Shown one piece after another: positions 54,886-64,000 of a stretch of DNA of 64,000 nucleotides; the stretch's first letter is position 1; every line of letters starts with the position of its first letter. Origin of the DNA: Vanrija pseudolonga (taxonomy: Eukaryota; Basidiomycota; Tremellomycetes; Trichosporonales; Trichosporonaceae); contig NC_085852.1 of assembly GCF_020906515.1 (NCBI RefSeq), forward strand, positions 744,001 through 808,000, in the 5' to 3' direction. The notes under the pieces are model-generated. The model did not search any database. It saw nothing but the letters and a program-made list of their open reading frames with translations, and was not told where the DNA came from. The position numbers and the translations under genes were made by a program.

Positions 54886-56700
54886 ATGCCCCCCTCGACA
54901 CACTCACACTCGTCCGACCTCAAGCAGCACGCCTCGCACGACGAGGCGCAGCCGACCGAGCAGGAACGTATCGCCGCCCTCGCGGCGGCGTACGTGCCCG
55001 GCTCGGAGGCCGAGAAGAAGCTGCTGCGCAAGCTCGACATGCGCATTGTGGTGGGTGGCGGTGTGGCGGATCAGCTTGCTCACATTTAGCCGTGTATCTG
55101 GGCTCTTTACACGCTCTCGTACCGTGAGTACGACCTCAACCCCCGTATTCTTACCCCGCAGTGGACCGTGCAAACATTGGCAATGCGAAAACGGGCGGTC
55201 TCGAGGCCGACTTCAACGTAAGTGGCGCGTCGTCGTCTTCGTAAGACGAGCTCCCCCATCGCTCAACTCGACTTTCCCCAAAAACCCTCCCCACCTTGTC
55301 TTTTTCTTCTTCAGATCGCCTTCCCTCCTCTCTATTAACATACACTAACACACCCCAGCTCACCTCGGAGCAATACTCGGTCGTCCTCCTAGTCTTCTTC
55401 ATCTCGTACCTCGTCTTCGAAGTGCCGTCCAACCTGCTCATCGCACGCTGCCGCCCCTCGCTCTACCTCTCGGGCCTGTGCATCATCTGGGGCGGCGTGA
55501 GCGCGTGCATGGCGGCGACTAGCAACTGGAAGCAGCTTGCCGGGGTACGCTTTGCCCTCGGTGTGGCAGAGGTAAGTGGCACCCTGTCCGCGCTATGTAG
55601 TTCCACCCCTTGACACCCCCTCCCAGGCCGGCTTCGCCCCCGGCGTCGCGTTCTACCTGTCGTCCTGGTACCGCCGCTACGAGCTCTCGTCCCGCTACTG
55701 CGTGTACTACACGGCGACCGCAGTATCCGGCGCCTTCTCGGGCCTGCTCGCGGGCCTGATCACACAGCACCTGGACGGCGCGCGCGGGCTCAAGGGCTGG
55801 CAGTGGCTGTTTATCATCGAGGGCGTCGGCTCGTCCTTCCTCGGGTGCTTCACGTGGATGTTCATGCCCGACTGGCCGGCGACGACCAAGTTCCTCACCG
55901 AGGAGGAGCGCGTGCTTGCGGCCCAGCGCCTCGCGTACGACGGCCTCGGCGCGACGCAGGGCGCCGAGGAGCGTACCGGCGAGCTCAAGGCCATGAAGAT
56001 GGCCTTCACCGACTGGCGCGTCGGCTTCTTCATCGTCATGTACATGCTGTCCACTGGCGCCCAGACCATCCAGTACTTTGTCCCCACGCTCGTGGCAAAC
56101 CTCGGCTACAAGGTGGGTTCTGCGTGCCACGGTGCTATACACAACTGCTGACCCCGGCCCAGGGCTACGACGCGCAGTACCACACTATCCCAGTGTACGC
56201 CTCGGCGTTTGTCTACATCCTCGTGTTCTGCATGTGCGCCGACTGGAAGCAGAACAAGCCGCTGTTTATTGCGATTGCGAGTTTCATCGGGACTGTTTGT
56301 TTTGTGATCACAGTCGCGACAAAGAACAAAATGGTGCAATGTGAGTGGCACCGCCTCGGCGACGCTCACCCGTTCAGACGTCTTCATCATCCTCGGCTTC
56401 GGGTCCGTGTACGCCGCGTGCCCGCTCGTCCTGACCTGGGTGCCGAACGTCATCACCCACCCGGCCGAGAAGCGTGCCGTCGCCATCGCCATCGTTAATG
56501 CGCTGGGCAACTCGGCGTCCATCTACGGTGTCTTCCTCTGGCCCAAGACTGACGCGCCACGCTACATTCCTGGCTGGAGCGCGACGACGGTGTTCATGGC
56601 CCTCTTGGGCTTCCTGGCCAGTCTGTTCGCATTCCTCCTCGCCAAGTACCCCAAGGACGAGCCGGCACCGTCGCAGGTGGTGCGCGACGAGGAGAAGTGA
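54886..56700 (+). CDS. MFS transporter, anion:cation symporter (DAL5/TNA1-like) family
   Basis: Seven exons (54886-55050, 55090-55123, 55162-55217, 55359-55571, 55627-56112, 56163-56340, 56378-56700) give 484 aa with about twelve membrane segments. Family signs are the early LYTLSYLDRANIGNAK, the motif SEQYSVVLLVFFISYLVFEVPSN, GVAEAGFAPGVAFYLSSWY, and MPDWPATTKFLTEEER in the central loop. This group carries organic anions such as allantoate, nicotinate, pantothenate and sugar acids (tartrate, galactonate). Its pairing with a class II aldolase points to uptake of a sugar acid or related carbon source; the actual substrate is unknown. Confidence 0.9.
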
Positions 56701-56946
56701 GCGGAAAGGATGAGGCACGTTAGCTCGCAGGGTTTGGTTTGTAGGCAGAGATTCGAAGGAAGAGGAAGCAATAAAATGGCAGTAAACTGGCGAGGTTGGC
56801 TCGGCGAAGAGGATGCATAGTCGATACTCAGTTGAACGCACGACGGTGAAGAATGCCGCCACATGCGTTCGCCGAAACGTCCCCCCCGGGCCTCGCACCG
56901 CACCCCAGCCGAAGGAACCATAACATACGCACTCTAAAAACTACAT

Positions 56947-58569
56947 TTAACTAAGCCAGCTCTGGCTCATGAGCTGCTGCACAGCAATAAGAGACTGATA
57001 CCGGACATCCGGGTTCTCGTTGGTCATAAGCTCCATGACGCGTGTCTTGCCCTGGAGCTCGGTGAGGAGCGACTTGGCCTTGTCGCCGCCATACTTTACA
57101 AACTTGCCCACGTCGTTGGCAGCGACCGCCAGCACCAGTGGGTCGCGACTCGTCTTGAGAATCTCGACCAGGCGCCTAACGGAACGGCCGTTGTTCTCGT
57201 TGATGAGGCGTGACGTGTTGAGGCGCCAGAAGTCGTCCGACTCGTGCGCTGGCGACCAGACCAGGTGGCCAGACTCGAGCTCGGACGTGTACTCGTCGTA
57301 CGTCGTCAGGCCGTCGAGGCGAGTCTTGAGCTCGTCCTTGAGCCAGTTGAGGTCCTCAACAACGTCCTCGTCAGACCACTTGCGCTCGAGGAGCGAGTCG
57401 ACGAATGGTGCAAGGCGGACGACGAACATGGAGGGGAGGTTGGCAGCGGGAGAGATGGTCAGGAGGTTCTGTGCCGTCAGCTGTGCCCGCTTGATGTTCT
57501 AGCAACGAACTTACGCGGAAGGTAGCAACAACGACGCGGATAACCTTCTCCTTGACAGCATTCTTGGCAATATCGATGAAGAGGGCGACAATGTCGTACT
57601 TCCTGGCGGGTTAGCGTTGATCTTGTTTTCCGACCCACTTGTCGAGACCGTCAGCAGCAGCCTGCTCGAACGACAGCTGCCAGATACACGAGATGGCGCT
57701 GTACTGCTGCTGGGGCTGGGGGTTCTGCTTGAGCCACTTGACGAGACTGCGGGTTGTTAGGTGACTTATCAGGCTTTGCACCTACCCAGAGATACACTCT
57801 CCCTCCTTCCAGACGGCAGTGCGGAACTGCTTCTTGCCGAGGACAGCGTTAAGAACCTGAGCGGCGACATCGCGGGGCTGGAGGCGAGGGCCGTTGAGGA
57901 TCGACGAGACGGACGAGAGGAAGGTGCTAACGAGCTCGGGGGGGAAGTCCTTGTCGTCGGTGCTGCGGGCGTCAGTTTCCAGCCTCCATGTTAACAGTCG
58001 CCGCACTCACGCAATCAACAGAGCGAGTATTCTCAAGCTCTCGAGATGCACAAACTCCTCGTCAGTGTCCATGGTCAGGCACTTGACAATCGGCTGGTAC
58101 GGGTCCTGCGCGTCGGTCTTGCTCAGGTCGTGGAAGTAGGCGATGGTGCTCTGGTCCGCGAGCATGTTGGAGATGGAGACGAGCACGGCCTGGACCGTGT
58201 CGACGCGCTGGAGCTTGCGCAGGAGGTCGATGTAGAGCTTGGCATACTGGGGGCCTTGGGTCGCAAAGACCGAACTGCGCTGGTTGATAGGCTGTGGAAC
58301 GTGTGAGATTGCGATCTGTATCAAGCAGAGGACTGCTCCACGCCAGTCACACTCACGAGCTTCTCGAGCGAGCGGAGAAGAGTGCACTCCTCCTGCGAGA
58401 GGAGCTTGGCGCGCTGGTATCCCTATGACGGTGAGCACGGCCCTTGCGGCGCGGCGGCAGCGGCAGCGGTACTCACCTCCCAGGGGATCTGCTTGGCCGC
58501 GAGCTTTGAAAGCTGGTCGTCCAGGTAGGGCGAGAAGAAGGGCGGGGGAATCGCTGCGACGACTGCCAT
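56947..58569 (-). CDS. VMA13: Vacuolar ATPase V1 subunit H
   Basis: The regulatory subunit that couples V1 and Vo and silences free V1. Seven exons (58477-58569, 58357-58422, 58011-58291, 57786-57962, 57639-57746, 57515-57602, 56947-57468) give 444 aa, within the family range. Armadillo-type helices are evident. Conserved blocks include IPWEGYQRAKLLSQEE, LVKWLKQNPQ, LSFEQAAADGLDKKYDIV, KVIRVVVATFRNLL and the C-terminal SGHLVWSPAHESDDFWR ... NENNGRSVRRLVEIL, the hallmark of subunit H. Introns fall between helices. It shares a 296-bp divergent promoter with SPP2. Confidence 0.95.
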
Positions 58570-58865
58570 TGTGTGTCCGTCGTTGCGGGGGAGGTAGCGG
58601 CTTGCGATAAGAAGTGACCGCTGGGCAAATGCAACGGACGTGCGAGATGGTGACGCTCGTCGATGATGTGCAGCGCGCATCCTGGGCGGCTCGTTGTGAC
58701 TGGGCGAGCTGCATCGATGACGGAGAGCCAAAAGAGGGGGATCATATAAAAGTGGCCCTTCAACCCAAGTTCAATCGCCACCCAGAGAGACTCAAAACAC
58801 AAACGACAACCGCCTCGACTTTCTTGCTCCATCACAAACACCTCAAAACACACGGGCAAGACAAC
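58570..58865. promoter_or_regulatory. Divergent promoter VMA13 / SPP2
   Basis: A 296-bp head-to-head spacer of two housekeeping genes; AT-richer (about 58735-58865) towards SPP2. Confidence 0.45.
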
Positions 58866-60266
58866 ATGAGCGCGCCCGTGTCTTTGACCATTCGACCGCC
58901 CGGATCCTCCTCCTCGTCCCGGCCGAGGCAGGGCAACTGGAACGCGCCGAGCCAGCGCATGTTCCACGACCACGACGAGGACGACGAGGAAGACCACGCG
59001 TTCGGCCGGTCGAAGCCCGCCAAGCGACAGGAGGACGAGCGGATCGAGGGGTTCGGCAATGGGCGTGCACTTGGTTCGCGGCGACCCACCCCGCCGTTGG
59101 TTATCGCGCCGCAGCCAAACAAGGACTGGCGCGAGGTAACCCGGGGAAAGGTGCCCTCTTATCTGACCGAAGGGGGCCGCAACGAAGAGGACAATTCGGG
59201 GCCTGAGCGAATCGGCGACGAGCCACAGCGCGCCGGACTGCGGTTCATAAAGAAGGAGAAGGAGGAGGGCGAGTCTGCGCCGCCACCTGCGCCGGCCGCG
59301 ACCGCCACGAACCCGGAACCCGAGGACGTCAAGCCCGACGTCGAGGCCCTGTCGCTCGACGAGCAGGCACTGCGCGCCGTCCTGGCCGGCGAGCGCAGCA
59401 AGCCCGAGACGGACGAGCACAAGGACCTGGTGATCGCGTCGGCGAGCGACAAGAAGAACTTCCCCACCGAGTCGGACGCGCTCGCGCGCGACCTCGGCGG
59501 GCTGCCCGAGGAGTCGAGCCTGGACGACTATGCCGCCATCCCTGTCGAGGCGTTTGGCGCCGCCATCCTCCGCGGGATGGGATACGACCCGAAGAACGAC
59601 ACCAAGCTGCATGTGCCCAAGCCCCGGCCGGCGCTGCTGGGCCTCGGCGCGACGGCGCTCACGTCCGAGCTGCCGCCGTCGCGCAAGACGGACAAGAACA
59701 AGAAACGCCGCGAAGCGTACGCCACACGCGGCGGGCGCGGCTTCAATGCGTCGAATCTGCTAGTCAAGCGCGGCGACGGCGACGAGTCGGGCAGTGCCAC
59801 CCCTGCCGGCTCGTCGCGTGGCGACGACAGTGACGGCGGGAGAACGCGGCGCCGGGACGACGACGACAACTACGACAGCGGGAGGGATTCGAAGCGCCGG
59901 GACGATAGGGACCGCGAGAGGAGGAGGGAGTACGAGACGGACGAGGAGCGCGCCCGCCGCAAAGCGCGGGAGGCGGAGAGGGATAGGGAGCGTGGTGGTG
60001 ACCGCGACCGTGAGCGTGAGCGTGAGCGTGACGGCGACCGTGATCGCTATCGTGACCGCAATGGCGGGTCGGACCGGAGAGACCGAGACCGACGCGACGA
60101 CCGCGACCGTGACAGGCGAGAAGACTCGCGCGACTACCGCGACAGGCGTGACGACCGCGACCGCCGCGATGATCGCCGTGATGGCCGCCGCGACGACCGC
60201 AGGGACGACCGGCGCGATAGGGACAGAGACTACGACAGGGACAGGAGGAGCCGATCGGACAGGTAG
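58866..60266 (+). CDS. SPP2: Spp2/GPKOW-like G-patch splicing factor
   Basis: An intronless gene of 466 aa. Spp2 recruits and stimulates the helicase Prp2 during spliceosome activation. The G-patch-like segment is DYAAIPVEAFGAAILRGMGYDPKND followed by LGLGATAL, in the form seen in Spp2/GPKOW, where the PVEAFG start is diagnostic. Upstream is a Pro/Glu-rich region with a start resembling other members (SLTIRPPGSSSSSRP). The C-terminal 130 residues are an Arg/Asp/Glu-rich dipeptide tail (DRDRERERERD type), much longer than in budding yeast and like the RD/RS tails of metazoan splicing factors. Confidence 0.88.
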   Translation: MSAPVSLTIRPPGSSSSSRPRQGNWNAPSQRMFHDHDEDDEEDHAFGRSKPAKRQEDERIEGFGNGRALGSRRPTPPLVIAPQPNKDWREVTRGKVPSYLTEGGRNEEDNSGPERIGDEPQRAGLRFIKKEKEEGESAPPPAPAATATNPEPEDVKPDVEALSLDEQALRAVLAGERSKPETDEHKDLVIASASDKKNFPTESDALARDLGGLPEESSLDDYAAIPVEAFGAAILRGMGYDPKNDTKLHVPKPRPALLGLGATALTSELPPSRKTDKNKKRREAYATRGGRGFNASNLLVKRGDGDESGSATPAGSSRGDDSDGGRTRRRDDDDNYDSGRDSKRRDDRDRERRREYETDEERARRKAREAERDRERGGDRDRERERERDGDRDRYRDRNGGSDRRDRDRRDDRDRDRREDSRDYRDRRDDRDRRDDRRDGRRDDRRDDRRDRDRDYDRDRRSRSDR

Positions 60267-60393
60267 ACAGACTACTACAGCAGCACACACAAACTTAGAC
60301 CCCCACGCATAGTTATGAATCAGAGCTCTCTGTGCATATGATACCATAACTATTGCTCACTAACTACTCGATGTTCACTTCATGCACACCACA

Positions 60394-63300
60394 CTAGTCG
60401 GACTTCCAGATACGCGCCAGGCTCTGCTCGTCCATGACCAGAGCCACCACGTCCGACGCGTCCTGCTCCATCATCCACTGCTCCTGGTCCTTGATGAACG
60501 TCGTGCGCTGCTGGCCACGCAGGCTGAGGTCGCCGCCAATGAAGATGACCATCTGGCCGGGGCCGTCGGGACGAACAGGCAAGAGGTACTCGGCAGGAAT
60601 CTCAATCGTCTCGGACGGGTTGGAGATAAGGCGACAGATGACGTTCTCGGCACCCGTTGTCGACTCGATACCCAATGTCTGGCCGTCGAGCTCGCCTCGC
60701 CTGAAGTGCCGGGGACTGCGGGTACCAATCTTCTGAGATGGTCCGACCTCAACAAGAACGTTGCGGAAGTCGAGTGCCCAGTCCCAAGCCACGCCATTCG
60801 CATTGGGAGCACTTTGAGGAGCGGATCCTCCAAATGGCGTAGGTGCGCCGAATGGTGTTGGTGCGCCAAACGGAAGACCACCTGGTGTTGGGGCTGACAG
60901 TCCGGCTCCTGGCGTCGGCGCTGACAGACCAACTCCTGGGGTTGGTGCCGAGAAACCAACGCCAGGCGTGGGTGCCGAGTAAGGAGTAGGGGCACTGAAT
61001 CCTCCAGGAGGGGCTGGCGTCGGCGCGCTCAAGGCAGCACCAGGAGTAGGTGCGCTGTACGGGTTGGATGGACCTCCGCCGTACGGAGTCGGCGCGGACA
61101 TGGGACCCTTAGTGTTGTCAGCCTCACGTCCGTGCCAAATGATAAGACCACACTCACCCTTGATGTTCCTGGGTCGTTGTAGCCAGCACCAGGGGTCGGT
61201 GCGCTGTACGCGTTTGGCGTCTTACCACCAAATGAGGCACCACCCCATCCAGGAGTCCTTCCACCGTCACCGCCATACGATGGCGCGGGTGTCCTTCCTC
61301 CGCCAGTGCCGGCCCAGCCAGGCGTCTTGCCGCCACCGCCAGCCCAACCCGGCGTCTTGCCGCCGCTGCCGGCCCATCCAGGTGCAGGAGTCTTCCCGCC
61401 AGCTCCCCAGCCACCTGGCGTCTTGCCGCCCGACGCGTATGGGTTCGGCGTCTTGCCAAAGCCCCCAGAGCCGTATGGGTTGGGAGTCTGGCCGAAGCGA
61501 GCGCCAGGCGTCTGGCCACCGTTCGGAGGAGGCATGCTGCCGTAGGGGTTGGCGTCGTAGCCACCGCCAGGTGGTCCCCTGCTGTAACCACCACCACCGC
61601 CGCCGCCGCCGCCATAGCCGCCACCACCGCCGGCTCCAACTTCCAGAGGCGACGTGACGCCAGTCTTGGGGTCCTTGCGCTTAAGGATGGCCGTGGCGAC
61701 AAGAATCGTCTTGTTGTTGGTTGCGAGCTCCACTCGGCACTTGTCGCCCACGACATCTTTAATGACTCCGACGAGACCCTTGTATGTCTGCTTTGTAACA
61801 ACAACTGGGGTGTTGATCAGCCTGCGGTTACCCGCAAATGCGGGAGGGGGCATGAGGCTGGCGCCACCCTGTGGAAGCTGCGCATTGAGGGCGGGGTTCA
61901 TCTTGGTCAAGTCGCTCATGGCGGACTTTGGCGTCACGGACACGAGCGACGAAGCGCGGGCGACAAAAACGCCAGAGTTTTCGGGGTACTCGCGGTTGTG
62001 GAGGAAAACGAACAAGGAGCGCGAGATGTTGATGACTTCTCCACGGCGGTACTCGCCGTCCACCTCCTTCATCGCGTCGCCGACCTTCATGTCCTGGCCT
62101 GCCGAGTCGGTGGCGACCGCGTACCGCGCGTTGTCACGGCGCAGTGACACCTCGTTCGTGCTGACCGTGCGTGCAATGCCATTCTGGTCCACAACACGCA
62201 ACGACCTGCCCTCGATCTTGACAATGACGGCGGCAGTCGTCGAGTCGAGCATAACAAGGTCTCGGAGATCAAACAGGCCTGTGGGCTCCGAGCCGCCAGC
62301 AATGTCGGCAGCCTTGCGGATGTCCTTGGAGAAGACCTTGATCTCCTGCTCGCCCTGGTCGGACATGAGGGTGACGACGTCGCCCTTGACATCGACGATC
62401 ATGCCCGAGACGTCGGCATTCTTTCCACCAGTGATCTTGACGTGCTCTCCGACATTGAACTTCTTGCGCACACTGCGGGCAGGCACCTCGACCATCTGGC
62501 CGTGGATTTCGCCGCCAATAGCCTTGATGGAAATGGTGTCGGCAGCAATGGTCTCGACAGAACCAAGCAGGCCGGCCAATTCGCCCTCGAACACTTCGAC
62601 CTGGTCACCAGGGGTAACGAAAGACGACGACATGTTGCGGTTGGCTTCGGCGATGGCCGACAAGTCAAACTTGTTGGTGTTGCCTTCTCCACTGAACTTG
62701 GACACCTCCTCGAGCGTTGGGTTGACATCTTCGGTCGTGAGCAGGTTGATCTTGATGTCCTTGAAGCAGAATCCGTCGATGTACTCGTCGTTGTCGAAGA
62801 CGTAGCCGCCGTTCGCCCCAGAACGCGCCTGGTGGCCGTAGATCTTGCGCACGTCCTCATAGTTGAAGAGGCGTTGAGGGGGTCGGAAGCTGCCTCCAAG
62901 ACCACCCTTGCCATTGGTGATACGCTCCTGCTTCTTCTCGCGTGGCGTCAAGTCGATACGAGGAACAAACTTGACACCAACGACACCGCTGGTCAACTGG
63001 TCCGTGTCGATGACTTGGGCCAAGTCGCCAGTGTACCTGCCGCGCTTGAGACGGACCCACATGCCGGGCGTGAGGTTGATCTCCTTCTTCTTGATGCGGA
63101 GAAGGGGAGCCATTTCCTCAATAGGCACGAGCTGCACACCGCGCGAAAGGTAGACGCCGACAATGCCGTTCACCGCCGCCGTAACCGCGGCAGCCTGCCT
63201 GGCCTCGAGGTAGAGGATTCCTGGAAGGGAGTCGCGGAAGAAGACGGAGAGCACCTCGAGAGGGTTGCCGTTGTACTGGGCCTCAAACACCTTGCGGAAG

Positions 63301-64000
63301 ATGGACGCGGTGATGGCACGCTCACGGCCAGCCTGTAAAGTCAGCTCGGTGCCCGTTGCGTGTGCCTACCTTGACGCGAAGCTGCCACAGGCTTGGGTCA
63401 TCGACACCAGGCATGAGGAGACGCTGGGGAATCTGGTCGCTTTCGGCATTGTACTTTGCCTGTCGGCCGTACGCGTGACGCTCCTTGATACCCTGGAGAA
63501 TCTCCTCAATGTTGTCCTCCTCCCGGCGGATGGAGCGATCAAGACGGCGGTGGTGCCCCTCGTCGGCGACGCCATCGTCGGGACCTCCCTCCTCGATGAA
63601 CTCCCTCACTGTTGCCTGTTAGCAAGGCTGGCAATGGCACGTCGCAGTCCTCACCATCCTCGTAATTGTCATCCTCGTCCTCCTCTTCCTCGTCATCGTC
63701 GACCACGGCCTCGACATCGAGGAAACGGTTTGCCTTTTTACGACGGTGTGACTTATGACGCTATGTTTGTGAGCTTTGAACTTGGACACGGGGCGTTGGT
63801 AGTCACCTTGCTCTTGTGCTGATCTGACACAATGTTAGCATCTGGCCTGGGGTTGGCTGCAGGCCTACTCACCACCGCCCTCCTCCTCGTCATCCTCATC
63901 GTCCTCATCGTCCTCATCCTCGTCATCTTCGTCGTCCTCGTCATCGTCGTCGCCACCACCGCGGCGCTGCTGCGGCTGCTCCTGCTGCTCCTGCTCATCC
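60394..64000 (-). CDS. SPT5: Transcription elongation factor SPT5, 5' part beyond window
   Basis: The DSIF/Spt4-Spt5 subunit that clamps RNA polymerase II. Exons seen are 63873 to beyond 64000, 63807-63823 (17 nt), 63655-63760, 63370-63608, 61158-63332 and 60394-61107. The order is an acidic N-terminal region, then [20 protein letters not shown], the NGN domain ([31 protein letters not shown]), KOW modules ([68 protein letters not shown]), then the C-terminal repeat region and a final KOW-like domain ending in SLARIWKSD. The repeats come as GGKTPGWAG-type units followed by SAPTPG-type units, each with a Thr-Pro phosphorylation site for P-TEFb/Bur1. At least 1105 residues are coded here. Confidence 0.95.
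63807..63823 (-). other. 17-nt micro-exon of SPT5
   Basis: Between acceptor TGTCAG and donor GTGACT, the bases code for DQHKSK together with one base from the preceding exon (63873 and up). The following exon starts [18 protein letters not shown]. Frames on both sides require it. Confidence 0.75.

Noticed and set aside
59941-60266. Minus-strand Val/Ala/Thr-rich frame under the SPP2 tail resembling membrane spans
   Set aside because: It is the antisense of the Arg-Asp dipeptide repeat and lacks any independent support.
1-64000. Transposons, retroelements, CRISPR arrays, rRNA genes, operon-type units
   Set aside because: No transposase or reverse-transcriptase-like frames, terminal repeats, spacer-repeat arrays or rRNA-like sequence were seen; the gene architecture is fungal nuclear.

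Overview
The window is nuclear DNA of a GC-rich, intron-dense fungus. I infer a basidiomycete yeast, most likely Tremellomycetes/Trichosporonales. The reasons are very short introns (mostly 35-100 nt) with GTGAGT/GTAAGT donors and CAG acceptors, several exons per gene, micro-exons, tight gene spacing, and fungal families such as Zn(II)2Cys6 regulators, homocitrate synthase and TRP4. No transposon, retroelement, tRNA, rRNA or CRISPR array was recognised. I rebuilt exons by hand from reading frames and splice signals. All 30 gene models keep frame through every junction; one, SPT5, runs off the right edge.

Left third (1-24100): homocitrate synthase (lysine), COQ7 (ubiquinone), a GFA/CENP-V-fold protein, a small SET protein, an unknown single-span membrane protein, COP9 signalosome subunit 7, a BRD8-like acidic bromodomain protein, ISD11 (Fe-S assembly), transketolase, an RRT8/EI24-type membrane protein, and the biotin subunit of methylcrotonyl-CoA carboxylase.

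Middle (24500-44300): mitoribosomal uS15m, YIF1, NOP13, a mitochondrial NAD-type carrier, dihydroxyacetone/erythrulose-type kinase, a Zn2Cys6 factor, the DNA-end repair enzyme PNK1, TRP4, a CoA-dependent acyltransferase-like protein with an MPGVDGPS repeat region, and a drug/metabolite-type transporter.

Right third (44400-64000): a DenD-like sugar SDR and an RpiB-type isomerase fired from one promoter, SKP1, a second Zn2Cys6 factor with an unusually long zinc-cluster loop, a class II aldolase and an anion:cation-symporter-type MFS carrier fired from one promoter, V-ATPase subunit H, SPP2, and most of SPT5.

Most genes are housekeeping and unrelated to one another. The exception is a candidate catabolic set: kinase (31-33 kb), SDR plus RpiB (44-47 kb), regulator (50-53 kb), aldolase plus transporter (53-57 kb). 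Their upstream regions share a T(T/C)GGCCCG motif. A 13-nt copy is identical in the SDR-RpiB and aldolase-MFS divergent promoters. This resembles in outline the erythritol/erythrulose regulon known from Yarrowia and the tetronate pathways of bacteria. The substrate assignment is inference.
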